Assembly (NCBI RefSeq): GCF_047730175.1
Contig: NZ_CP159833.1
Coordinates: 1,612,001 to 1,676,000, forward strand
Source of the DNA: Marifrigoribacter sp047730175
GTDB taxonomy: Bacteria; Bacteroidota; Bacteroidia; Flavobacteriales; Flavobacteriaceae
Direction of reading: 5' to 3'
DNA: 64,000 bases
The translations under genes and the position numbers were made by a program. Shown here in pieces: positions 35,026-43,751 of the stretch (position 1 is its first letter; each line of letters starts with the position of its first letter). The notes below the pieces were generated by a model. It did not search any database, had not been told where the DNA came from, and saw only the letters and a program-made list of their open reading frames with translations.

Positions 35026-35738
35026 TGGAAGCTCCATTTACTTTTAAACAATTTACTGTTAATCAAGATCGTTGTGCCATGAAAATCGGTACCGACGGAG
35101 TGCTTTTAGGCGCTTGGGCTTCTTTAGAACATAACCCTCAAAGTATATTAGACATTGGAACAGGAACAGGAGTAATCGCTCTACAATTAGCACAAAGAAG
35201 TTTTGCTGAAACTATTGATGCTGTTGAAATAGAACCTGACGCTTTTGAGCAATGTGTTGAAAATTTTGAAATGTCTGACTGGGGAGATCGCTTGTTTTGT
35301 TACCATGCTTCTGTGGAAGAACTGGCAGATGAAATTGAAGAGCAATATGATCTAATCGTTTCCAATCCTCCTTTTTACACTGATGAATATAAAAGCAAAG
35401 ATGAAGCTAGAGATAAAGCAAGATCTGTAGATGCATTACCTTTTGATATTTTATTAAAATCTGTTTCTTTGTTACTTTCAGAGTCAGGTCAGTTTTCATT
35501 AATTATTCCAAGAAAAGAAGAAGAACATTTTATTCAAATGGCATCTGAATTTGGTTTATACCCTGCTAGAATCTGTAGCATACGTGGCACAATTACTTCC
35601 GAAGAAAAAAGGTGTATGCTTGAGTTTTCTTTCAGAAAACAAACAATTAAAAAGGAAGAATTAACCATCGAAATTTCTAGACATCAATATACCGACGCTT
35701 ATATAAATTTAGTGAAGGATTTTTATTTAAAAATGTAA
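35025..35738 (+). CDS. trmN6: tRNA1(Val) (adenine37-N6)-methyltransferase
   Basis: A 237-residue class I SAM methyltransferase. FTVNQDRCAMKIGTDGVLLGAW is the N-terminal signature of the YfiC/TrmN6 group, DIGTGTGVIALQLAQR is SAM motif I, and LIVSNPPFY is the N6-adenine NPPF motif IV. It overlaps rimM by one base and its stop directly abuts the convergent hydrolase gene with no terminator visible between them. Predicted to methylate A37 of tRNA-Val. Confidence 0.9.
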   Translation: MEAPFTFKQFTVNQDRCAMKIGTDGVLLGAWASLEHNPQSILDIGTGTGVIALQLAQRSFAETIDAVEIEPDAFEQCVENFEMSDWGDRLFCYHASVEELADEIEEQYDLIVSNPPFYTDEYKSKDEARDKARSVDALPFDILLKSVSLLLSESGQFSLIIPRKEEEHFIQMASEFGLYPARICSIRGTITSEEKRCMLEFSFRKQTIKKEELTIEISRHQYTDAYINLVKDFYLKM

Positions 35739-36617
35739 TTATAGTTCTCTTAGTAAAGGCCTTGTCAAGCAAGTTGGGCCTCCACCACCATACACACTTA
35801 TATTTTCGCCCTGATATGTAGCAACGTTACATCCAGCTTTTTCTAAAGCTTTTTTAGTTGTAGGATTTCCATGAACCATCAAACATTCTCTTGGAGCTAT
35901 AGCCAATACATTACAGCCCATCGATTCAAATTCATCCTCAGGAACTTCTATCAAATGAAACTTTCTTTTTAATAGTTCGTTTCTAAATTTTATAGGCATT
36001 AATGGAGAATAAACCACCGCTAAATCTTTATCAACAGGACTTAAAATAGACATTAAGTGAAAGACATCTGAAGTCCCTTTATAGTGAGGTAATTCAGCAA
36101 CTATAACTTCTATGCCTTTTGGTTCTAGTAGATTTTTTAATTGTCTAATACCTTCTTCATTGGTTCTATAGGTATGACCAACAGCAATAGTTTTTTTATC
36201 TAACCAAGCAACATCACCACCTTCTAAAGTTCCAGGGGTTTCTATTTTTCCTAAAATAGGAATAGATTCATTTCGATAAGTTTCCAAATGAGCATCAGGT
36301 TCATTTATTCGCCCTGACTTCCCCATGTTACAAAGTATCATTCCATAATCTGTTGCTATTGCAGCATCGCGGCAATAAATAGAGTCAATAGTTACATTAC
36401 TATCATAAGGAAATGAATGTGTTAAAGCACCATTTTTTTGGATTGCTATTTTAAAATTTTCATATTCTTTTAAGGAATCTTCAAAGTTCGGCTGACTTAA
36501 ATAGTGTAAATTTTGCCATTGTTCTTCTAATATTTCTTCTGAAATAAAAGCGTTTTTTGCAGGTTTTATAAAAACTGATTTTAGTCGATGAAATTCTGAA
36601 TGATAGGTTGTCTTCAT
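35739..36617 (-). CDS. DDAH/arginine deiminase-fold hydrolase
   Basis: A 292-residue protein of the guanidine-modifying fold. Catalytic pieces: EGGDVAWL (substrate-binding Glu/Asp), TSDVFHLMS (catalytic His) and GGGGPTCLTRPL (nucleophile C283). Family members are dimethylarginine dimethylaminohydrolases, citrullinases (CtlX-like) or arginine deiminase relatives; the sequence does not decide. Its ATG overlaps the last base of the stop of the amino-acid permease gene upstream, so uptake and hydrolysis of a guanidino or ureido amino acid are likely linked. Confidence 0.82.
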   Translation of the reverse strand: MKTTYHSEFHRLKSVFIKPAKNAFISEEILEEQWQNLHYLSQPNFEDSLKEYENFKIAIQKNGALTHSFPYDSNVTIDSIYCRDAAIATDYGMILCNMGKSGRINEPDAHLETYRNESIPILGKIETPGTLEGGDVAWLDKKTIAVGHTYRTNEEGIRQLKNLLEPKGIEVIVAELPHYKGTSDVFHLMSILSPVDKDLAVVYSPLMPIKFRNELLKRKFHLIEVPEDEFESMGCNVLAIAPRECLMVHGNPTTKKALEKAGCNVATYQGENISVYGGGGPTCLTRPLLREL

Positions 36618-37927
36618 TAATTTTCTTTGTTTTTAATCCACTTCATATAAATATAAACAGGAATTCCAATTAATAATAATAAGAACCCATAAAAAACTGT
36701 ATCTGATCCAGATCCATAAATTGCCCATAGAGAATATGAAAATCCTAAAGTAGATAACACAAATGTTTTTACCCAACTATTTGTATGCAGATTTTTTTCA
36801 ATGACAATTAAAGCATATGCTGCTGCCGTAAACAAATAAGGCATTAATACTACTAATGTGGTGAGTTGTATGATAAATTCAAATTGTTCAACCAATCCTT
36901 CTGTATAGTTCATTAGCATAACAATCGACGACAATATTCCGCCAATAACAAATCCATTAACTGGAGCTCCTTTTTTATTTTCTTTTTTGAAAAAATCTGG
37001 AAATAAATTATCTTTTGCTGTTGCCATAGAAATTTGCCCCGTGATTAATATCCATCCATTTAATACTCCTATTCCAGAAATTAAAACTCCGATAGCTACA
37101 AAATACCCGCCATAATTCCCCCCTATAATTTTAGCAGCTTCTGCAAAGGGTGCCGGAGAATTTTGTAAAATTTCTAAAGGTAAAATTCCAAATAATACAA
37201 CCGTTCCTAAAATGTACAATATTGTTACAATGATGGTTCCTAACATCGTCGCTCTTGGTATCGTTTTTTCCGGGTCTTTAATATCTCCAGCAGGTATTGT
37301 AGCACATTCAATTCCTAAAAAAGCATATAAAGTTAATGTAGCTACTGTAGATAATGTTGTGAAATTGCTTTCCCCTGTTAAATTAAAAGCGGGAAGATTA
37401 TCAATTTTAAAAAAGAAAATGCCAAATAGTATTATAAATAATAAAGGCAAAACTTTTATAACTGTTGTAATTAATTGGATTTTACCTGACTCCTTAATTC
37501 CTCTAGTATTAACCCAAGTGAAAATCCAAATAAGTGCCAATCCAAGACTAACCGACAGCGCAGAATTAGTGGCTAATTCAGGAATAAAAAAACTTGCAGC
37601 ACCTATTATCGCAATTGCTACAGCTCCATTACTTACCCAACATGCAATCCAATATCCCCAAGCAACTAAAAACCCAATAAAATCGCCGAATCCAGCTTTT
37701 GAATACACATAAGGGCCGCCGCTTTTACTAACAATAATCTTACTAAAATTACTAAATATTTTTGCTAAAATTAAAGCTCCAGTAGCAGTAAATAACCAAC
37801 CGAATAAACTTATACTACCATAGTTAGATAATACGGCAGGTAAAACAAATATGCCTACACCTATCATGTTCCCTACTACAAGTGAAGTAGTGGTTAGTAA
37901 ACCAATTTTTTGAGATTTACCATTCAT
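36617..37927 (-). CDS. APC family amino acid permease
   Basis: A 436-residue membrane protein with about 12 hydrophobic segments. The N-terminus KIGLLTTTSLVVGNMIGVGIF carries the G-x-G-I-F motif of APC transporters, and SKSGGPYVYSKAGFGDFIGF, AFLGIECATIPAGDIKDPEKTIPRA and GWILITGQISMATAKDNLFP resemble the AdiC/PotE-like basic amino acid group. Overlap by one base with the DDAH-family gene suggests it brings in that enzyme's substrate or exchanges its product. No promoter element was identified. Confidence 0.88.
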   Translation of the reverse strand: MNGKSQKIGLLTTTSLVVGNMIGVGIFVLPAVLSNYGSISLFGWLFTATGALILAKIFSNFSKIIVSKSGGPYVYSKAGFGDFIGFLVAWGYWIACWVSNGAVAIAIIGAASFFIPELATNSALSVSLGLALIWIFTWVNTRGIKESGKIQLITTVIKVLPLLFIILFGIFFFKIDNLPAFNLTGESNFTTLSTVATLTLYAFLGIECATIPAGDIKDPEKTIPRATMLGTIIVTILYILGTVVLFGILPLEILQNSPAPFAEAAKIIGGNYGGYFVAIGVLISGIGVLNGWILITGQISMATAKDNLFPDFFKKENKKGAPVNGFVIGGILSSIVMLMNYTEGLVEQFEFIIQLTTLVVLMPYLFTAAAYALIVIEKNLHTNSWVKTFVLSTLGFSYSLWAIYGSGSDTVFYGFLLLLIGIPVYIYMKWIKNKEN

Positions 37928-38005
37928 CTATTATAATAATTTGGTTAAATAATAATTGTTTAAATTTAAAGTCAATTCGTGAATATACAATAATCAATTC
38001 TAGCC

Positions 38006-39094
38006 ATGAAAAAAAAATTTAATATCCATTCAGATATTTCCAAAGCAGAAACTTTGCCAGCGTCCTTTTATAGAGATCAAGAGGTTTTTAATGAGATTAA
38101 AGAAAAAATATTTTTAAAAACATGGCAATGGATTGGTGACGAAAATTTAGTTGCACTTCCTCAATCTGTGTATCCCTTAGTTCTTTTAGATAATTATTTA
38201 ACCGAACCTTTAGTAATTGTTAGAAATGAAAAAGATGAAATTAATTGTTTTACCAATGTATGTACCCATAGAGGTAATTTAGTAGTGCTAAATCCAGGTA
38301 AAACAAAAAAGTTATCCTGTATGTATCACGGCAGGCGCTTTAGCTTAGATGGAAAGTTTGAACATATGCCAGAATTTGAAGATGCTGATGATTTTCCAAG
38401 ACCTTGTGATCATTTACATAAATTCCCATTAGAAAAATGGGGGCCGCTTTTATTTGTAGGATTAAATCCAGAGTTTCAATTTTCGAAGGTAATTGACAAG
38501 ATGAAAGAACGAATTGGCTTTCTCCCATTGAATGAATTTTCTTTAGATACTTCAACCAGTAAAGAATTTTTAGTTCATGCTCATTGGGCATTATATTGTG
38601 ATAATTATTTAGAAGGGTTTCATGTCCCTTTTGTTCATGAGGGTTTAAACAAAGTATTAGATTATGGGAGTTATAAAACTGAAACCTATGAGCATTGTAA
38701 TCTTCAAATAGGCTATACCGATCAAGCTACTGAAACTTTTGATTTACCAGAAGGTCATATTGATTATGGAAAAAATGTAGCAGCCTATTATTATTGGGTG
38801 TTCCCTAATATGATGTTTAACTTTTATCCTTGGGGACTTTCCATTAATGTTGTAAAACCGATTAATATTAATAGAACTAAAGTGTCATTTATATCTTACG
38901 TTTATGATCCTACTAAATTAAATAAAGGTGCAGGAAACGATCTAGAAAAAGTAGAAAGAGAAGATGAGTTTGTTGTTGAAAATGTACAAAAAGGAGTGAA
39001 TTCATCATTTTATAAAGCAGGAAGATTTTCTCCAAAAAGAGAAAAAGGAGTGCATCATTTTCATAGTTTACTTGCCAAATATATAAATAAATAA
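38006..39094 (+). CDS. Rieske non-haem iron oxygenase, alpha subunit
   Basis: A 362-residue protein. The Rieske [2Fe-2S] site is C86-T-H88 and C105-x2-H108 (CTHRGN and CMYHGRRF). The catalytic domain has H206 and H211 in YLEGFHVPFVHEGL as mononuclear iron ligands, with the bridging Asp/Glu in DNYLEG just before. The third iron ligand (Asp) is expected near the C-terminus and was not assigned. Such proteins hydroxylate aromatic rings or demethylate quaternary amines; no reductase or beta subunit is adjacent, so the substrate is open. Single gene upstream of glutaryl-CoA dehydrogenase, which has its own promoter. Confidence 0.88.
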   Translation: MKKKFNIHSDISKAETLPASFYRDQEVFNEIKEKIFLKTWQWIGDENLVALPQSVYPLVLLDNYLTEPLVIVRNEKDEINCFTNVCTHRGNLVVLNPGKTKKLSCMYHGRRFSLDGKFEHMPEFEDADDFPRPCDHLHKFPLEKWGPLLFVGLNPEFQFSKVIDKMKERIGFLPLNEFSLDTSTSKEFLVHAHWALYCDNYLEGFHVPFVHEGLNKVLDYGSYKTETYEHCNLQIGYTDQATETFDLPEGHIDYGKNVAAYYYWVFPNMMFNFYPWGLSINVVKPININRTKVSFISYVYDPTKLNKGAGNDLEKVEREDEFVVENVQKGVNSSFYKAGRFSPKREKGVHHFHSLLAKYINK

Positions 39095-39152
39095 TTCTTA
39101 AAATAGTATATAATTTTTCTTTAGAAAAAGCGCAAAATTGCAAGGCATTAAT

Positions 39153-39160
39153 TACATTTG
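39153..39160 (+). promoter_or_regulatory. -7 element of the glutaryl-CoA dehydrogenase gene
   Basis: TACATTTG fits TAnnTTTG. It overlaps a possible TTG start at 39158, so translation must begin at the ATG 39179. Confidence 0.6.
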
Positions 39161-39178
39161 ACAAATATATTAAAGACT

Positions 39179-40357
39179 ATGAAACCCGATTTATTTGAAG
39201 CCCCAGATTATTATAATTTAGACGAATTATTAACTGACGAACATAAACTTGTCCGTGACGCTGCTCGTGAATGGGTGAAACGTGATGTTTCTCCAATTAT
39301 TGAAGACTATGCCCAAAGAGCTGAATTTCCAACACAAATTATTAATGGTTTAGCAGAAATAGGTGCGTTTGGACCTTACATTCCTGTTGAATATGGAGGT
39401 GCTGGATTAGATCAGATTTCTTATGGTCTTATCATGCAAGAAATTGAACGTGGTGATTCAGGGGTGCGCAGTACTGCTTCTGTACAGTCATCTTTAGTGA
39501 TGTATCCAATCTGGAAATATGGAAATGAAGAACAACGTATTAAATACTTACCTAAACTTGCAAGTGGTGAGTGGATGGGTTGTTTTGGTTTAACTGAACC
39601 TGATCATGGAAGTAATCCAGGAGGAATGGCAACTAATTTTAAAGATATGGGAGATCATTATCTTTTAAATGGTGCTAAAATGTGGATTTCGAATGCTCCA
39701 TTTGCACAGGTTGCAGTGGTTTGGGCAAAAAATGAAGAAGGTCGAATTCATGGTCTGATCGTTGAGCGCGGAATGGAAGGATTTACAACTCCAGAAACGC
39801 ATAACAAATGGTCTTTACGAGCATCTTCAACTGGAGAATTAATTTTTGATAATGTAAAAGTTCCTAAAGAAAATTTATTACCTAATAAATCTGGTTTAGG
39901 TGCTCCATTAGGATGTTTGGATTCTGCACGATATGGAATAGCATGGGGCGCAATAGGAGCTGCAATGGATTGTTATGATACAGCCTTAAGATATTCTAAA
40001 GAACGGATTCAGTTTGGAAAACCAATTGGTCAATTTCAATTACAACAAAAGAAATTAGCCGAAATGATTACCGAAATTACCAAAGCTCAATTATTAGCCT
40101 GGAAGTTAGGAGTAATGCGTAACAATGGAACTGCTACTACTGCTCAAATTTCTATGGCGAAACGAAATAATGTTGATATGGCAATAAATATTGCTCGCGA
40201 AGCAAGACAAATGCTTGGAGGTATGGGTATTTCTGGTGAATATTCAATCATGCGTCATTCAATGAATTTAGAAAGTGTAATTACCTATGAAGGTACGCAC
40301 GATATCCATTTATTAATAACAGGTATGGATGTAACTGGCTTAAATGCTTTTAAATAA
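39179..40357 (+). CDS. Glutaryl-CoA dehydrogenase (acyl-CoA dehydrogenase family)
   Basis: A 392-residue acyl-CoA dehydrogenase. GCFGLTEPDHGSNPGGMAT is the FAD/substrate motif; RIQFGKPIGQFQLQQKKLA and ARQMLGGMGISGEYSIMRH complete the C-terminal domain; TYEGTHDIH carries the catalytic Glu (E371 from this start), which together with the Arg in the substrate pocket fits glutaryl-CoA dehydrogenases of lysine/tryptophan breakdown. A TTG at 39158 would lengthen it by seven residues but lies in the -7 element, so ATG 39179 is used. Terminator follows at 40381. Confidence 0.9.
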   Translation: MKPDLFEAPDYYNLDELLTDEHKLVRDAAREWVKRDVSPIIEDYAQRAEFPTQIINGLAEIGAFGPYIPVEYGGAGLDQISYGLIMQEIERGDSGVRSTASVQSSLVMYPIWKYGNEEQRIKYLPKLASGEWMGCFGLTEPDHGSNPGGMATNFKDMGDHYLLNGAKMWISNAPFAQVAVVWAKNEEGRIHGLIVERGMEGFTTPETHNKWSLRASSTGELIFDNVKVPKENLLPNKSGLGAPLGCLDSARYGIAWGAIGAAMDCYDTALRYSKERIQFGKPIGQFQLQQKKLAEMITEITKAQLLAWKLGVMRNNGTATTAQISMAKRNNVDMAINIAREARQMLGGMGISGEYSIMRHSMNLESVITYEGTHDIHLLITGMDVTGLNAFK

Positions 40358-40380
40358 TATTAAAGTTTACTGTATTTTAA

Positions 40381-40406
40381 AAAAGCGAGTTTTATAACTC
40401 GCTTTT
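40381..40406 (+). terminator. Terminator of glutaryl-CoA dehydrogenase gene
   Basis: AAAAGCGAGTT / AACTCGCTTTT perfect 11-bp stem, TTAT loop, T run to 40409, directly before the next ORF. Confidence 0.9.
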
Positions 40407-40409
40407 TTT

Positions 40410-41321
40410 ATGGATATTTACCAGATGTCTTCAAAAAAGAGATTAGATAGAGCCTACAAAAATGCTAAGGTTGTCAGTTTTGACAATAATAGTAAATTCA
40501 TTTTATTTAGTGATTGTCATCGAGGAGATAATAGTTTTGCAGATGATTTTGCAAAAAATAGAAATATTTATTTTCATGCATTGAAGCATTATTATGCTGA
40601 AGATTTTCAATATTGTGAAGTAGGTGATGGAGATGAACTCTGGGAAAATACATCTTTTAAATCAATTTTTGAAGCGCATAAAAATGTATATGAACTGTTA
40701 AGATTATTTCATAAAGGTAATCGATTGCATATGATTTGGGGTAACCATGATATGGTGTATAGAGATCCCAAATACGTAAAAAAACATTTAGCTACTTATT
40801 TTGATCCAAAAGAAGGGAAGGAAGTAGAATTGTTTAAAGATATCAAATACCACGAAGGGATTGTATTGAAGCATTGTGAAACGGATCAAGAGTTGTTTTT
40901 AACACATGGGCATCAAGCAGATTGGTGGAATTATTTATTCTGGAAATGGAGTCGTTTTATGGTTCGTGTGCTCTGGAAACCTTTAAATGTAATGGGAATT
41001 GCTGATCCAACAAGTCCTGCAAAAAATTATAAAGAACTTAAAAAAGTTGAACGAAGAACAAAAAAATGGATTGCTGACAATAATAACTTAATCACTATTG
41101 TTGGGCATACACATCGTCCGAGGTTTCCTGAACCGGGAGATATAGCTTTTTTTAATGATGGTAGTTGCGTGCATCCTAGAAGCATTACAGGAATTGAAAT
41201 TGAAAATGGTGAAATCTCATTAATTAAATGGCAAATTAGTACCGGTGATGATGGAACATTAAAAATTGTAAGAATTCTTCTGGAGGGCCCTAGAAAATTA
41301 GAAGATTATAATACAAACTAA
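40410..41321 (+). CDS. Metallophosphoesterase
   Basis: A 303-residue calcineurin-like phosphoesterase. The dimetal motifs appear in order: FSDCHRGDN (D-x-H), VGDGDELWE (G-D), IWGNHDMVY (GNHD), LTHGHQADWWN (GH) and IVGHTHRPRF (GHTH). The arrangement resembles the UDP-diacylglucosamine hydrolase/LpxH-like and UPF branch, but the substrate is unknown. The ATG at 40410 touches the T run of the upstream terminator; a second ATG at 40425 (MSSKKRLDRAY) may be the true start. Convergent with nfu. Confidence 0.88.
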   Translation: MDIYQMSSKKRLDRAYKNAKVVSFDNNSKFILFSDCHRGDNSFADDFAKNRNIYFHALKHYYAEDFQYCEVGDGDELWENTSFKSIFEAHKNVYELLRLFHKGNRLHMIWGNHDMVYRDPKYVKKHLATYFDPKEGKEVELFKDIKYHEGIVLKHCETDQELFLTHGHQADWWNYLFWKWSRFMVRVLWKPLNVMGIADPTSPAKNYKELKKVERRTKKWIADNNNLITIVGHTHRPRFPEPGDIAFFNDGSCVHPRSITGIEIENGEISLIKWQISTGDDGTLKIVRILLEGPRKLEDYNTN

Positions 41322-41325
41322 ATTT

Positions 41326-41568
41326 TTAACCTACATTAATTACAGTTACAATTTGAGGAACATATTTTTTAATCGTCATTTCTACACCGCTTTTTAAGGT
41401 CATTTGATTTACAGTACAATCTACGCAAGCTCCCTGTAATTGAACTTTTACAATAGTATCATTTTCTTCAATAGAAAGTAACGCAATATCTCCTCCGTCA
41501 CTTTGTAAAAAAGGGCGAATTTCTTGAAGAGCCTCTTCTACCTTACTTTTTATTTCTTCCGAAGTCAT
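41326..41568 (-). CDS. Nfu-type iron-sulfur scaffold (NifU C-terminal domain)
   Basis: An 80-residue protein consisting of a single NifU C-terminal domain: EIRPFLQSDGGDIALL, then VQLQGACVDCTVNQMTLKSGVE with the C-x2-C cluster site and EMTIKKYVPQIVTV. It would carry a [4Fe-4S] or [2Fe-2S] cluster to target proteins. Encoded 3 bp after the Mrp ATPase gene, a pairing that fits a cluster assembly/transfer role for both. Confidence 0.93.
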   Translation of the reverse strand: MTSEEIKSKVEEALQEIRPFLQSDGGDIALLSIEENDTIVKVQLQGACVDCTVNQMTLKSGVEMTIKKYVPQIVTVINVG

Positions 41569-41571
41569 AAG

Positions 41572-42708
41572 TTATTTTTTTACAGCAGAACATCCTGCCA
41601 TGGTTGTTATTTGTATTGCTTCAGTTGGAGGAAGATCATTATTTCTTCTCACTGTTTCTTCAACAACACTTTTTGTAATCTCTTCAAATACTTTTTCTAA
41701 AACTGTATCAGTTTGCAGAGCTGCTGGTCGTCCCAAATCTCCAGCTTCTCGAATACTCTGTACTAAGGGTACTTCTCCTAAAAGTGGAACATTTAAATCT
41801 TCAGCTAAATTTTTAGCGCCTTCTTTTCCGAAGATATAATATTTATTGTTAGGCAACTCAGCAGGGGTAAAATAGGACATGTTTTCAATAATCCCTAACA
41901 CAGGAACATCAATATTTTCTTGTTGAAACATGGCAACTCCTTTTCGAGCATCTGCTAAAGCGACTGTTTGTGGTGTGCTTACAATGACAGCTCCAGTGAT
42001 GGGTAATGCTTGCATGATACTTAAATGAATATCACCAGTTCCTGGAGGAAGGTCAATTAACATAAAATCTAATTCGCCCCAAGCAGCATCAAAAATTAAC
42101 TGATTTAAAGCTTTTGAAGCCATAGGCCCTCTCCAAATAACTGCCTGATCAGGTTCTGTAAAAAATCCAATCGATAAAACTTTAACTCCATAATTTTCGA
42201 TGGGTTTCATTCTACTTTTGCCGTTTTCTGTTACCGAAAGCGGTTTTTTTTGAGCAACATCGAACATTATAGGAATAGAAGGACCGTAAATATCTGCATC
42301 TAAAACACCTACTTTAAATCCCATTTTAGAAAGTGTAACAGCAAGATTCGCTGTAATGGTAGATTTACCAACACCACCTTTTCCAGAAGCTATAGCGACA
42401 ATATTTTTTATTCCAGGAATTGCTTTCCCTTTTATTAGGTTAGGGTTTTGAGTTTTGGGCACTTCAACTTTAACATTGACAATAACCTTAGCCTCTTTAT
42501 AAACTTTTTCTTGAATGGTCGAAATGATATCAGACTCAGCTCTTTTTTTAATATGTAAAGCAGCGCTTGTAATCGTTATATCCACAATTACTTCATCAGC
42601 AAAAGTGATTACATTTTGTACTGCACCACTTTCTACCATATTTTTTCCTTCTCCAGCAACTGTAATGGTTTCTAGCGCTTTAAAAACATCTTCCTTTTGT
42701 ATTTTCAT
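41572..42708 (-). CDS. Mrp/NBP35 (ApbC) family iron-sulfur carrier ATPase
   Basis: A 378-residue protein. An N-terminal MIP18/DUF59 domain (about 1-90: MKIQKEDVFKALETITVAG) precedes the P-loop domain with deviant Walker A GKGGVGKSTITANLAV, LDADIYGPSIP and FMLIDLPPGTGDIHLSIMQ. The usual C-x2-C of many Mrp proteins is absent; only one Cys is seen, in the terminal GCSAVKK. Operon with nfu. Role: ATP-dependent carrier of iron-sulfur clusters. A TATATTTG element precedes it. Confidence 0.93.
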   Translation of the reverse strand: MKIQKEDVFKALETITVAGEGKNMVESGAVQNVITFADEVIVDITITSAALHIKKRAESDIISTIQEKVYKEAKVIVNVKVEVPKTQNPNLIKGKAIPGIKNIVAIASGKGGVGKSTITANLAVTLSKMGFKVGVLDADIYGPSIPIMFDVAQKKPLSVTENGKSRMKPIENYGVKVLSIGFFTEPDQAVIWRGPMASKALNQLIFDAAWGELDFMLIDLPPGTGDIHLSIMQALPITGAVIVSTPQTVALADARKGVAMFQQENIDVPVLGIIENMSYFTPAELPNNKYYIFGKEGAKNLAEDLNVPLLGEVPLVQSIREAGDLGRPAALQTDTVLEKVFEEITKSVVEETVRRNNDLPPTEAIQITTMAGCSAVKK

Positions 42709-42745
42709 TTTTTGACCTAAGAGTATTTAGATTAATTCTAAAGTA

Positions 42746-42753
42746 CAAATATA
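42746..42753 (-). promoter_or_regulatory. Candidate -7 element of the mrp-nfu operon
   Basis: Minus strand TATATTTG, 38 bp before the ATG at 42708; no clear -33 TTG. Confidence 0.45.
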
Positions 42754-42824
42754 CATGTAAATCTTCAAAATTAGAAACATCTTAAAGGGTTTAACAGCTG
42801 AAAAAATGGAAATAATAAAAGGAG

Positions 42825-43742
42825 TTATTTTAAAATCATTTCATCAAAAGGAATACTAGTAGCATATCCTTTTTTTCTGAAATAATCCATCTGTATTTCA
42901 TTGCCCGTTGCTAAAATGAAATCACCTCCCCAAGCACCTAAACTTTTAATAGCTCCTTTGTAATCTTTAAATAATAACTCTTTAATTGTCTTTTGCTGAA
43001 TTAATTCTGAAATACATTTTTCATGGGTATCCATAAGTAGTTCAAATTCGTTTAATGATTTGCAATCAATCACTTCTAGAGACATTGAAGAAATTTTCTG
43101 AATACTTTCTTGAGAGGGTTTCCCTTTTGATTGGTATGATTTTATAGCATGATGGCTATTCTGTTTTTTGTTTAAATACACAAAAAAAAGTTGATCCTTA
43201 AAATTCCAGTTGAGGTTTACAGCATCAACTATGGGATGGCCATCTTTTAATTGATATAAAATGGGAGTGTTGTTTCTAGCGGAAGCAATATCGTATCCAC
43301 TACCTCCAAATGAATTTTGTAATAACTGATACGCATCTACATTTGCCCAGTTTGCAATATTATTTAAAAGGGTTGAAGAAGTTCCTAATCCCCAATCTCT
43401 CGGAAAATCAAGTTTAGTTGTAACTATATATCCTTTTGAGTCTGTTAGAAAATTAGGATTAAGGTTTTTAGCAGATTGTAATATTTCAATCAGCTTTTCC
43501 CGAATAGGATGCTCTTGATCTTCTAAAGGTACTATTTCATTGTTTTTTAGAAGTAGATTTGTTTCAAACCAAAGAGTATTGTTTACATCGAAACTTTTCC
43601 AGCGTATAAATGAATCTTCTGCTTTTTCAACACCTAAACTTTGCCCATATCTTGTAGGTATTGATAAAGCGGCAGCGCCATCCAGCACAGCATATTCTCC
43701 TGTGAGTAATAATTTTCCGTTGCTATAAAACTCTTTTATCAT
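42825..43742 (-). CDS. GHMP kinase, GYDIA type (mevalonate pathway)
   Basis: A 305-residue GHMP-fold protein: FYSNGKLLLTGEYAVLDGAAALSIPT is the N-terminal motif, WGLGTSSTLLNNIANWA the ATP loop (variant with LGTSS), GGSGYDIASA the GYDIA signature and LGAWGGDFIL the third motif. It sits 9 bp after the HMG-CoA reductase gene and is co-directional, so it very probably phosphorylates mevalonate or phosphomevalonate for isoprenoid synthesis; which step is not decided by the sequence. Confidence 0.87.
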   Translation of the reverse strand: MIKEFYSNGKLLLTGEYAVLDGAAALSIPTRYGQSLGVEKAEDSFIRWKSFDVNNTLWFETNLLLKNNEIVPLEDQEHPIREKLIEILQSAKNLNPNFLTDSKGYIVTTKLDFPRDWGLGTSSTLLNNIANWANVDAYQLLQNSFGGSGYDIASARNNTPILYQLKDGHPIVDAVNLNWNFKDQLFFVYLNKKQNSHHAIKSYQSKGKPSQESIQKISSMSLEVIDCKSLNEFELLMDTHEKCISELIQQKTIKELLFKDYKGAIKSLGAWGGDFILATGNEIQMDYFRKKGYATSIPFDEMILK

Positions 43743-43751
43743 GTGTGTTAA

